Below, in pieces: positions 1 through 5,878 of a stretch of 6,837 nt of DNA. Made by a program: the position numbers and the translations under genes. The stretch's first letter is position 1, and every line of letters begins with the position of its first letter. Source of the DNA: Planctomycetota bacterium (lineage in GTDB: Bacteria; Planctomycetota; Planctomycetia; Pirellulales; Lacipirellulaceae); contig JAJDEE010000414.1 of NCBI GenBank assembly GCA_029259975.1, positions 1-6,837 on the forward strand, read 5' to 3'. The notes under the pieces were generated by a model. The model searched no databases and had not been told where the DNA came from. It saw nothing but the letters and a program-made list of their open reading frames with translations.

Positions 1-2
1 CT

Positions 3-34
3 GATCCCCCGGCAGAGCCGGGGGCTACTTTTTT
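3..34. repeat. GC-rich hairpin repeat, copy A, followed by a T run
   Basis: A perfect 8-bp stem (CCCCCGGC at 6-13 with GCCGGGGG at 17-24) encloses a three-base AGA loop. It is followed by CTAC and then six T (29-34). The core matches, in the same orientation, the element at 5145-5170 and, in the opposite orientation, those at 5050 and 5090, so it belongs to an interspersed palindromic repeat family. The T run could let it act as an intrinsic terminator for a gene left of the window, but the four bases between stem and T run make this a weak terminator. Confidence 0.7.
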
Positions 35-46
35 GCAAATGTCGGC

Positions 47-52
47 TACAAT
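47..52 (+). promoter_or_regulatory. Candidate -10 box placed for leaderless transcription of the exoribonuclease gene
   Basis: TACAAT matches the sigma-70 -10 consensus at five of six positions. It ends six bases before the ATG at 59, so initiation at the usual distance would place +1 on or next to the start codon. No Shine-Dalgarno sequence lies in front of this ATG. No convincing -35 box is visible at 16-18 bases, where the hairpin repeat sits, so the call rests on one hexamer and its position. Confidence 0.35.
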
Positions 53-58
53 GTTGGC

Positions 59-1177
59 ATGTCCGATCCACAACCCTCGCTTTTTGACGCCTCTCCAAAT
101 GCCAAAAAAGGCTCAACGACCTCCACATCTGTGCCGTTGGCTGAGCTGACGCATGGGCAGGAATCTGATTTCTTCGCGCTGCTTACAGCCAAAGAGGAAT
201 TGACGACCAAGGATGGCAAACCGTATTTTCGCGTTGGTTTTCGAGACGCGGGGCGCGAGGTCAATTTTCCGCTTTGGAACGACACGCCCTGGACGACGGC
301 ATGTCGCGAGCAGTGGGAAGTCGGCATGTTTTTTAAGGTGCGTGCCCAGTTCCGCGAGACGAACTACGGTCCGCAGCTCGAAATTCGCAAGATTCGCCCT
401 GTCAACGATGACGACAAAGCTGAGGGTTTCGACCCCTCAATGTGCCTGCCCGCTTCACGATTCGATCCGCAAGAAATGTACGATTCGCTCGTCGAGCTGG
501 CACGATCGATCAATGGAAAGGCGAACGATGACGGGCCGAACGATGACGGGTTGGTCGACGAAGAGCCTCTCGCCGAGTTTGTGTTGGCCCTGCTAGAGCA
601 ACATCGCGAGACGCTGCTGACGATGCCGGCGGCTAAGTATAATCACCATGCCCACGTTGGCGGATACTTGGAACATGTATTAAGCGTCTCGCGCACGTGC
701 AAATTTCTGGCGGACAAATATGCCGAAATGTATCCCGACATGCAACCGCCGCTACGGAAAGGCTTGGTCATCGCCGGCGGTATTTTGCACGACATTGGCA
801 AGATTCGCGAGTTGGAACAGACACCAACTGGTGCAGAATATACAGCCTCCGGTTCGCTGATCGGTCACATTTTGCAGGGCCGTGATATGATTCGCGAAAC
901 GGTCGGCGAACATCCACTCGATGACGAAACGCTGTTAAGGCTGGAGCATATCATCGTCTCGCACCAACGCTTGCCCGAGTGGGGATCGCCCAAACCGCCG
1001 ATGACCCCCGAGGCGCTGCTCGTCCACTACGCCGACGACTGCGACGCAAAATTCCAGATGATGCTGCTCGCACTGGCCGACGATGCGACCGACGGGCCGC
1101 TTACCAGCAGCCGCAACCCAATGCGCCAGCGTATTTATCGCGGCGGAGACGCTAGCAAGTGCGAAACTAGCAAGTGA
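59..1177 (+). CDS. yhaM: YhaM-like 3'-5' exoribonuclease (OB fold + HD domain)
   Basis: A 372-residue cytoplasmic protein with the layout of the YhaM/Cbf1 family, metal-dependent exonucleases that trim RNA from the 3' end. Residues about 30-125 resemble an OB-fold nucleic-acid-binding domain. Residues about 190-335 form an HD domain. Its likely metal ligands are visible: H196, H197 and H199 in a Tyr-Asn-His-His-Ala-His-Val-Gly-Gly motif, H244-D245 in His-Asp-Ile-Gly-Lys, H270 in Gly-His-Ile, H297 and H302, and D326/D327 or D329. It is longer than Bacillus subtilis YhaM (about 314 residues) because of an extended N terminus and an acidic linker at about 150-170, where the pentapeptide Asn-Asp-Asp-Gly-Pro/Leu is tandemly duplicated. 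The start at 59 is the first usable ATG. It lacks a Shine-Dalgarno site but lies six bases after a -10-like box. The C-terminal tail (ASKCETSK) is encoded by a short direct repeat. The family is clear; the exact RNA substrate is not. Confidence 0.85.
   Translation: MSDPQPSLFDASPNAKKGSTTSTSVPLAELTHGQESDFFALLTAKEELTTKDGKPYFRVGFRDAGREVNFPLWNDTPWTTACREQWEVGMFFKVRAQFRETNYGPQLEIRKIRPVNDDDKAEGFDPSMCLPASRFDPQEMYDSLVELARSINGKANDDGPNDDGLVDEEPLAEFVLALLEQHRETLLTMPAAKYNHHAHVGGYLEHVLSVSRTCKFLADKYAEMYPDMQPPLRKGLVIAGGILHDIGKIRELEQTPTGAEYTASGSLIGHILQGRDMIRETVGEHPLDDETLLRLEHIIVSHQRLPEWGSPKPPMTPEALLVHYADDCDAKFQMMLLALADDATDGPLTSSRNPMRQRIYRGGDASKCETSK
522..550 (+). repeat. In-frame 15-bp tandem duplication in the exoribonuclease linker
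   Basis: CGAACGATGACGGG occurs at 522-535 and again at 537-550, a 15-base period. It encodes two adjacent copies of Asn-Asp-Asp-Gly plus one residue (residues 156-165) in the acidic linker between the OB fold and the HD domain. Because the unit is five codons, the reading frame is kept. This suggests a recent slippage or duplication event in a tolerant linker. Confidence 0.8.
1152..1176 (+). repeat. Short direct repeat at the 3' end of the exoribonuclease gene
   Basis: CTAGCAAGTG occurs at 1152-1161 and 1167-1176, a 15-base period. The second copy runs into the TGA stop codon (1175-1177). It encodes the tail Ala-Ser-Lys-Cys-Glu-Thr-Ser-Lys, which looks like an addition after the HD fold rather than a conserved part of it. 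Confidence 0.65.
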
Positions 1178-1394
1178 ATGCGACAAGAGCGGGGCGGGCG
1201 GGGCGCATACCAGTACGAAAACAAGTGCGGGGCGGAAGTCTCCGGGATACGGGGTACAATTGTGGGCCTGTAAAGATTTCTGTGTCACGCTACCTGGGCA
1301 CAACATTTGCTTAGCCCAATTCGGGCACGCGGCCTTCGCGACCACTGAACCGATACGCCAGCAGGCTTGCATAAGTTCTGGCAATGAGTAGAGT

Positions 1395-1410
1395 GGAGGA
1401 TCCCTCCTCC
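1395..1410. promoter_or_regulatory. Hairpin in the CLC upstream region
   Basis: GGAGGA (1395-1400) and TCCTCC (1405-1410) are perfect inverted arms around a TCCC loop. There is no following T run, so it does not look like an intrinsic terminator. It could be an operator or a leader-RNA hairpin. It lies 73 bases before the GTG start of the CLC gene. Confidence 0.4.
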
Positions 1411-1432
1411 GACCTCAGACTGGAAGTACGAC

Positions 1433-1470
1433 AGTGAGTAGGTAATCTTGACTTCAAGCTCTCACTAGGA
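1433..1470 (+). promoter_or_regulatory. Nested inverted repeat abutting a weak ribosome-binding site
   Basis: AGTGAG (1433-1438) pairs with CTCACT (1461-1466). Inside lies a second pair, CTTGA (1447-1451) with TCAAG (1454-1458). The bases AGGA (1467-1470) follow the outer arm directly and are the only Shine-Dalgarno-like sequence before the GTG at 1484, though the spacing of 13 bases is long. A folded leader here could affect access of ribosomes to the CLC start. That role is inference. Confidence 0.35.
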
Positions 1471-1483
1471 AACCGTCGAATCT

Positions 1484-3307
1484 GTGTTGCAAAAGTATAC
1501 CGAGAGCATTCTCGATCATTTAAGGTCGATTTTCGACACGGAGTCTTCTGGGCGTTTGATGCTGTTTGCACCTTTGGTTGGCATTGTCGCTGGTCTCGGT
1601 GCGGTAGCGTTTTTCTTTCTGCTTAATATCGTTCAGAGCTTTGCCTTGGGGCAAGTCGTGGGCTACTTCCCGCCTAGTGCAGGAGATGAGGTTGCACTGC
1701 ATGCGATGCAATTTCCAACGCATAGCTGGGCAGTGGTCTTGGTCCCGACCCTCGGAGGGCTACTATGTGGATTGTTAGTTTATGGCTTGGCGCCCGAAGC
1801 TGAAGGCCATGGCACAGACGCGATGGTCAAGGCGTTTCATCGCTTGGGGGGACGTATCCGCGGGCGTGTCCCGTTCGTCAAGTCAATCGCTTCGATCATT
1901 ACGATTGGCACCGGCGGGTCGGCAGGTCGCGAAGGTCCAATCGCTCAGATTGGAGCCGGTTTTGGCTCTTTTCTGGCTCAGAGGCTTGGACTGGGGGACA
2001 AAGAACGACGACTCCTGATGCTCTCTGGCGGAGCGGGAGGGATCGGCGCAATCTTTCGTGCCCCGTTGGGAGGCGCTTTGTTTGTCAGCGAAGTGCTCTA
2101 TGGGTCCACTGCTTTTGAATTTACGGCAGTGATCCCCTGTTTTCTGTCGTCGATTACGGCGTACTCTGTATTTGCTGCCATCTATGGACAAGGTTTGGCA
2201 TTCAACACGCCGGCTGGTCTGGAATTCCATCGGATCATGGAGTTGCCTTTTTACCTTGTTTTCGCCGTTTTATGCTCGATCTTCGGCTATCTCTACGTGC
2301 TTATTTTCTACGGTTTGAGAAATCACGTGTTTCGGAAGTTGCCAATTCCGAACGCGATCAAGCCGGCCATCGGCGGACTAGCGCTGGGGATGATGGCCTT
2401 GTGGCTGCCCCAGATTATGTCGGGTGGCTATGGTTGGATTCAGTTGGCGATCGAAGGGAAGCTGGCAATCGGGCTACTGTTGATTCTTTGTCTGGGGAAA
2501 ATTGTCGCGACTTCGTTGACCATTTCGTCTGGCGGTAGTGGTGGCGTGTTTGCGCCATCGTTGTTCATCGGAGCGATGTTAGGCGGTGCCTTTGGGGCGT
2601 TGTGCGAGCAACTTTTTCCGGGGGCCATCGAGCACCCCGAAGCTTTTGTGCTAGTGGGGATGGGTGGATTCTTTGCGGGAGTGGCCCGTGTGCCGCTGAC
2701 CGCCATGCTGATGGTTTGCGAGATGAGCGGATCGTATGGATTGCTTGTTCCGTTGATGCTTGTTTGCATTCTCAATACGGCGTTGCTGTCTTCGCGTTGG
2801 ACGCTCTACGAAGAACAAGTCACGGCGCTGGTCGACAGCCCTGCGCATCAGGGCGATTTCGTCGTGGACGTGCTTGAGCAAATGTATGTCTGCGACGTGA
2901 TGGATACCAAGCGGCAGCTCGACCTGGTGCCCGAAAATATGTCCCTTGCAGAGGTGTTGCAGCTGGCCTCGCTCTCGAACAATGTCTATTTCCCGGTCGT
3001 CAACACCGAAAAAATGATGGTGGGCATATTCTCCCTCCGCGACCTTCGAACCGCACTCACTGGTAATGGAGCGAACCCCTTCGTCTTGGCAACCGACATT
3101 GCTGTCAGCCCGGTTCTCACGGTGACCCCTAAAGACGATCTCCACAAAGCTTTGCGGCGACTAACGCAAAAGAATATCGACGAAGTCCCGGTCGTCGATC
3201 CCGACAACGCGAGCCACATCATCGCAGTACTAAGTCGTCACGACATCAATACCGCTTATCACGATCGCGTCACCGAGTTGCAACATCCGGTCTCCGAGCA
3301 GCCGTAA
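1484..3307 (+). CDS. CLC-family chloride channel/transporter with tandem CBS domains
   Basis: A 607-residue inner-membrane protein moving chloride or a similar anion. Residues about 20-445 form the CLC membrane core. Its three anion-pathway motifs are visible: Gly-His-Gly-Thr-Asp at 108-112 (where E. coli ClcA has Gly-Ser-Gly-Ile-Pro), Gly-Arg-Glu-Gly-Pro at 148-152 with the gating glutamate E150, and Gly-Gly-Val-Phe-Ala-Pro at 353-358. Y442 in Thr-Leu-Tyr matches the central pore tyrosine. In the helix after Ala-Pro-Leu-Gly-Gly, E203 aligns with ClcA E202, while V204 takes the place of the internal proton glutamate E203, as in CLC channels. Two CBS domains follow (about 470-530 and 533-595), a module that in other CLC proteins binds adenine nucleotides and tunes gating. 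The start is GTG at 1484; TTG at 1487 and ATG at 1559 (residue 26, at the first helix) are alternatives, the last losing the cytoplasmic N terminus. It stands alone, with non-coding gaps on both sides. Channel versus H+/Cl- exchanger cannot be settled from sequence. Confidence 0.93.
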   Translation: MLQKYTESILDHLRSIFDTESSGRLMLFAPLVGIVAGLGAVAFFFLLNIVQSFALGQVVGYFPPSAGDEVALHAMQFPTHSWAVVLVPTLGGLLCGLLVYGLAPEAEGHGTDAMVKAFHRLGGRIRGRVPFVKSIASIITIGTGGSAGREGPIAQIGAGFGSFLAQRLGLGDKERRLLMLSGGAGGIGAIFRAPLGGALFVSEVLYGSTAFEFTAVIPCFLSSITAYSVFAAIYGQGLAFNTPAGLEFHRIMELPFYLVFAVLCSIFGYLYVLIFYGLRNHVFRKLPIPNAIKPAIGGLALGMMALWLPQIMSGGYGWIQLAIEGKLAIGLLLILCLGKIVATSLTISSGGSGGVFAPSLFIGAMLGGAFGALCEQLFPGAIEHPEAFVLVGMGGFFAGVARVPLTAMLMVCEMSGSYGLLVPLMLVCILNTALLSSRWTLYEEQVTALVDSPAHQGDFVVDVLEQMYVCDVMDTKRQLDLVPENMSLAEVLQLASLSNNVYFPVVNTEKMMVGIFSLRDLRTALTGNGANPFVLATDIAVSPVLTVTPKDDLHKALRRLTQKNIDEVPVVDPDNASHIIAVLSRHDINTAYHDRVTELQHPVSEQP

Positions 3308-3437
3308 CTCGAATTCGCCCACAGCGGTATTTCCAGAATGATCGCTACAATCCTCGCAAAGATCGTTCAGAGCCACAGCGTTTCTCGTTAGTAGGCCAAG
3401 TCAGAGCAGAAATTAGCAGATTTTGACGGCTAGCGTT

Positions 3438-3466
3438 TTGACTCTAGTGGGGGGGCGACCTAGGAT
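3438..3466 (+). promoter_or_regulatory. Candidate sigma-70 promoter upstream of the diguanylate cyclase gene
   Basis: TTGACT (3438-3443, five of six matches to the -35 consensus) and TAGGAT (3461-3466, four of six to the -10) are separated by exactly 17 bases. The spacer contains a run of seven G. The -10 overlaps an inverted repeat, CCTAGG-ATTT-CCTAGG (3459-3474), which could serve as an operator. It would give a leader of roughly 120 bases before the start at 3591. Confidence 0.45.
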
Positions 3467-3504
3467 TTCCTAGGACTAAGTTCAAAAGAATTAGACACTT
3501 TTTT

Positions 3505-3523
3505 TGCAGGTATAGTGCCTGCA
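3505..3523 (+). promoter_or_regulatory. Inverted repeat enclosing a second -10-like box
   Basis: TGCAGG (3505-3510) and CCTGCA (3518-3523) are perfect inverted arms. The seven bases between them begin with TATAGT (3511-3516), a five-of-six match to the -10 consensus. The only -35-like sequence is TTAGAC at 3491-3496, with a short 14-base spacer, so promoter activity is uncertain. The symmetry around the -10 is what a repressor site covering a promoter would look like. Confidence 0.35.
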
Positions 3524-3581
3524 GGTGTGTCACAAACTAGAAGTCCCATGATACCGAAAGTCTATTTCGATGCTGCCTCTT

Positions 3582-3585
3582 GGAG
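3582..3585 (+). promoter_or_regulatory. Shine-Dalgarno site that decides the cyclase start
   Basis: GGAG lies five bases before the ATG at 3591. The in-frame ATG at 3570, seven codons earlier, has no comparable site. This supports the shorter form, which begins directly with the hydrophobic N-terminal segment. Confidence 0.6.
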
Positions 3586-3590
3586 TAGCG

Positions 3591-5054
3591 ATGGGTGACG
3601 TTTTAATCGACGCATCTTTAGCGTTAGTGGCGTTGCTCGCCGGATTCTTTAGCGCTACGTGGTACAGCCGCCATGCTGCCGCTTTGAAGCAAGGTGACGC
3701 GGATGACGCGGGAGATGCGCAGGATGCCGTCGAGAAAGTAGCGCAGGCAAACGATGCCGAGCGGGCCAATATGGCGGCCTTGCAGTTGCGCGATTTGGCC
3801 AAGAATGTGTCCGCAGACGTTGGCGAGCATAACACTTTAGTCAGCGGCATATCCGACGAATTGGGCGGGATGGCTGATGGTTCTGCTGGATCTGGAGCGG
3901 CGGTTGCGGAAGCTGTCACAAAGATTCTAGCCGCAAACGAAAAACTGCAAAATCGATTAGCGGATGCTGAACAAAAGATTCAGACGCAGGCCGAAGAGAT
4001 TCAAACTCAGCAGTCTGAAGCCCTTACTGATTCGCTAACAAATATCGCTAACCGAAGGGCTTTTGACAACGCACTTGCCAAGAATATCGACAGCTTCAAT
4101 AACCAACACAAGCCTTTCAGCCTGCTCATTTTCGACGTCGACCATTTCAAGAACTTTAACGATACACACGGCCACCTAGCAGGCGACGAAGTCCTGCGCC
4201 ACGTGGGCCGAACCATGACCGAGACGGCAAAAACGACGGACCTCCCCTGCCGCTACGGAGGCGAAGAATTTGCTTTGATCCTGCCCAACACTCGTATTGA
4301 TTCGGCTCGCATAGCCGCCGAGCGTGTACGCAAAGCGATCGAAGCCATGAGAATCGAGTTCGAGGGTAAAGATCTGCGTGTCACCGCCAGCATTGGTGTA
4401 GCCGAAATGCTCAAAGGCGAAGACAATGCCAAGCTGATTCGCCGCTCTGATGATTGCGTATACGCAGCGAAAGAGGCCGGACGCAACCAAAGCTACTGGA
4501 ACGATGGCCAGGAATGCTTGTCTGTGAACGCGCCCTCGCCGAAAACCGCAAAAACAAAAAAGTCGAAGAAAGAAGGAGCTGCAGAGACGCCTACTCCAAG
4601 TAAAGTCCTGCCTAGTCGCGAAGATTTTTCAGCCGAATTACAGCGACGAGTCACCGAAAGTCACCGCTTCGACGTTTCGCTGTCTGTCATGCAAATCAGT
4701 CTCGCAGAATACGGTGATTTGGAAAAAGAATTCGGTGACGCGGTAGGCCAACTGCTGCTCGACTCGGTTGCGCAGTTCATTCGAAAATCATTGCGTGCTA
4801 TGGACCTGCTTGGTCAACTCGACGCTGGCGATTTTGTTGTCATGTTGCCGGGAAGTTCAGAAAAAGAAGCCCAAATGGTTGGCAAACGCGTTGAGATGGC
4901 GATTTCCAACTGCGTCATTCCGCTCGGTGGCAAGAAGCTGCGACTAGAGGTCTTCCACGTCGTGACCGATGTCTATCCCGATGACGATGCTCCAAAAATG
5001 ATCGGCCGCCTTGGGGAAATGATGAAAGTGGCACAAGGGGCAATAGTCGTTTAG
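3591..5054 (+). CDS. Membrane-anchored diguanylate cyclase with active and degenerate GGDEF domains
   Basis: A protein of 487 residues from the ATG at 3591 (494 from 3570). It should make the second messenger c-di-GMP from two GTP at the inner face of the membrane. Residues 4-22 form one membrane anchor. An acidic, Ala/Asp-rich stretch and a probable coiled coil (about 109-143) follow. GGDEF domain 1 spans about 147-300, opening with Asp-Ser-Leu-Thr-Asn (D147) and ending Asn-Arg-Arg (R156). It has Phe-Asp-Val-Asp-His-Phe with metal-binding D182 and D184, and a Gly-Gly-Glu-Glu-Phe active site at 223-227. The product-inhibition site five residues upstream reads Lys-Thr-Thr-Asp (214-217) instead of Arg-x-x-Asp. 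A Lys-rich linker (about 310-330) leads to a second GGDEF-like domain (about 340-485). That domain has lost the metal aspartates and reads Asp-Ala-Gly-Asp-Phe at 411-415, yet keeps Arg-Ala-Met-Asp (402-405) at the I-site. No receiver or PAS domain is seen. The stop codon lies inside a hairpin repeat. Confidence 0.9.
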   Translation: MGDVLIDASLALVALLAGFFSATWYSRHAAALKQGDADDAGDAQDAVEKVAQANDAERANMAALQLRDLAKNVSADVGEHNTLVSGISDELGGMADGSAGSGAAVAEAVTKILAANEKLQNRLADAEQKIQTQAEEIQTQQSEALTDSLTNIANRRAFDNALAKNIDSFNNQHKPFSLLIFDVDHFKNFNDTHGHLAGDEVLRHVGRTMTETAKTTDLPCRYGGEEFALILPNTRIDSARIAAERVRKAIEAMRIEFEGKDLRVTASIGVAEMLKGEDNAKLIRRSDDCVYAAKEAGRNQSYWNDGQECLSVNAPSPKTAKTKKSKKEGAAETPTPSKVLPSREDFSAELQRRVTESHRFDVSLSVMQISLAEYGDLEKEFGDAVGQLLLDSVAQFIRKSLRAMDLLGQLDAGDFVVMLPGSSEKEAQMVGKRVEMAISNCVIPLGGKKLRLEVFHVVTDVYPDDDAPKMIGRLGEMMKVAQGAIVV

Positions 5055-5072
5055 CCCTCGGCTTTGCCGGAG
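5050..5072. repeat. Hairpin repeat, copy C, containing the cyclase stop codon
   Basis: The element begins TTTAGCCCTCGGCTTTGCCGG and repeats exactly 40 bases further on. The arms CGGC and GCCG around a TTT loop form the stem core, with a weaker outer part. The TAG at 5052-5054 within the element is the stop codon of the cyclase gene. Relative to copies A and B it is in the opposite orientation. Confidence 0.75.
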
Positions 5073-5089
5073 GCCCGAAATTGCGGACG

Positions 5090-5114
5090 TTTAGCCCTCG
5101 GCTTTGCCGGGGGG
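5090..5114. repeat. Hairpin repeat, copy D (tandem with copy C)
   Basis: It shares its first 21 bases with copy C at 5050, and both are followed by GAAATTGCGGA, so a unit of about 40 bases is tandemly duplicated. Here the stem is better: CCCTCGGC against GCCGGGGG with one T-G wobble. It lies just after the cyclase stop and may protect the 3' end of that mRNA or contribute to termination, but no T run follows it. Confidence 0.75.
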
Positions 5115-5144
5115 TGAAATTGCGGAAAAAGTTTGCCCCGTCTC

Positions 5145-5170
5145 AGTCCCCTGACAGAGCCAGGGGCTAC
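5145..5170. repeat. Hairpin repeat, copy B (inverted relative to C and D)
   Basis: CCCCTG (5148-5153) pairs with CAGGGG (5161-5166) around the loop ACAGAGC, followed by CTAC, as in copy A. The sequence CAGAGCC...GGGGCTAC is shared with copy A. Read on the other strand it matches TAGCCC...GGCT...GGGG of copies C and D. Copies C, D and B together form a cluster between the cyclase and the membrane protein gene. Confidence 0.7.
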
Positions 5171-5178
5171 AAATCTGC

Positions 5179-5184
5179 TACGAT
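5179..5184 (+). promoter_or_regulatory. Candidate -10 box for the small membrane protein gene
   Basis: TACGAT, preceded by CTGC, lies 25 bases before the GTG at 5209 and follows hairpin copy B by eight bases. The same arrangement (hairpin repeat, then GCTAC(A/G)ATG) is found before the exoribonuclease gene at 1-53. No -35 box is seen at standard spacing; CTGACA at 5151 is 22 bases away. The call is weak. Confidence 0.25.
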
Positions 5185-5208
5185 GGACGGGGCGAGTGTT
5201 TTTCCCCC

Positions 5209-5676
5209 GTGACCGTCGAGCAACCAATGACCTCTGTCGAATCTCTTCCTGAACCTCCACCACTACCGCAACCTCGCCAGACATGGCAATTCAGCCTGCG
5301 GACGATGATGATCGGCATGACTGCTTTTGCGATTCTGTGCGGAATTGCAGCAGTGTTACCTCGAGAACTAAGCAATTTGCTTATTGGGCTGGTGTGGATC
5401 ATGGCTGCTGGCTGGCTTACCATCGGCCTCGTTTTCGCGCGTGGCGAGAAACAAGCTTTCTGTATTGGTGCTGCCATAGTGTTCACTTCTATGTGGACCA
5501 CGCTGGGCGGTCGTTTTTTTTCAGGAGCCCACGACACCTTCCTTTTGTTATTTGGCGGGTTCACGAACAGAGTGCCCATTTGGTTCGACGTACTGTGCCT
5601 CGCCGCCGCATCCATCGCCAATGGTTATCTCTGTATCCGCGCCCGCCGCTATTTCGAGCGACACGCCAGCGACTGA
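5209..5676 (+). CDS. Small membrane protein of unknown function, planctomycete FSLRT type
   Basis: I do not recognise a specific family function. The 155-residue protein has a proline-rich cytoplasmic N terminus (about 13-23), then Trp-Gln-Phe-Ser-Leu-Arg-Thr-Met-Met (26-34) leading into four hydrophobic segments at about 33-50, 56-76, 83-100 and 125-143. It ends in an Arg-rich tail (144-151) and has no signal peptide, catalytic motif or metal ligand set. A Phe-Ser-Leu-Arg-Thr sequence directly before the first helix recurs in many planctomycete hypothetical membrane proteins, from established familiarity rather than a search. The start is GTG at 5209; the in-frame ATG at 5227 (residue 7) is a reasonable alternative, and neither has a strong Shine-Dalgarno site. 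It follows the cluster of hairpin repeats and precedes the long rRNA leader, so it is probably transcribed alone. It is real on the basis of its length and coherent hydrophobic pattern. Confidence 0.75.
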   Translation: MTVEQPMTSVESLPEPPPLPQPRQTWQFSLRTMMIGMTAFAILCGIAAVLPRELSNLLIGLVWIMAAGWLTIGLVFARGEKQAFCIGAAIVFTSMWTTLGGRFFSGAHDTFLLLFGGFTNRVPIWFDVLCLAAASIANGYLCIRARRYFERHASD

Positions 5677-5878
5677 TCGAACCGCCCCAGCTTTGCCAGT
5701 CCGCATTTCCGAAGTTTGTAAGATTGGCCCTTGCGGGGGATGCTATCGTCCCTACAATTCGGACTCGGCTGAAAGGAGTCGCCAGTCTCTCTGGGGTTGA
5801 GTCATCTTACCCCCCATTAAATTGGGTACAGGGAAATTGGACGCCGGGAAAAACTGGAATTTTCTCCTCGAAGCCCCT

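Larger units (their letters stand above)
1178..1483. other. Non-coding gap between exoribonuclease and CLC genes
   Basis: I see no convincing gene in these 306 bases; the ORFs across it on both strands lack recognisable protein features. It opens with a G-rich stretch (about 1188-1206). It contains a TACAAT box at 1255-1260 without a matching -35, a small GCCC/GGGC hairpin near 1315-1327, a six-base-pair hairpin at 1395-1410 and a nested inverted repeat at 1433-1466 immediately before the CLC start. No clear intrinsic terminator for the upstream gene is present. The promoter of the CLC gene is probably here, but I cannot place it. Confidence 0.6.

Noticed and set aside
1255..1260. TACAAT as a promoter for the CLC gene
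   Set aside because: No -35-like hexamer stands at acceptable spacing and the start codon is more than 220 bases away.
935..1384. 149-codon minus-strand ORF across the end of the exoribonuclease gene
   Set aside because: It lies mostly antisense to a well-supported gene, its translation shows no domain, and it has no supporting context.
3570..3590. ATG at 3570 as start of the diguanylate cyclase
   Set aside because: It has no Shine-Dalgarno site, whereas GGAG sits five bases before the ATG at 3591. It is not excluded, and would add only seven residues.
5050..5170. Repeat cluster as a CRISPR array
   Set aside because: There are only two direct units of about 40 bases plus an inverted copy, the intervening sequence is itself partly repeated, and no cas genes are nearby.
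5178..5621. 147-codon minus-strand ORF opposite the small membrane protein gene
   Set aside because: It is a shadow of the coding strand, with no domain and no promoter or ribosome-binding site of its own.
5763..5800. Small stem and a GGTTGAGTC stretch as a possible tRNA fragment
   Set aside because: No acceptor stem, anticodon arm or D arm can be built around it.
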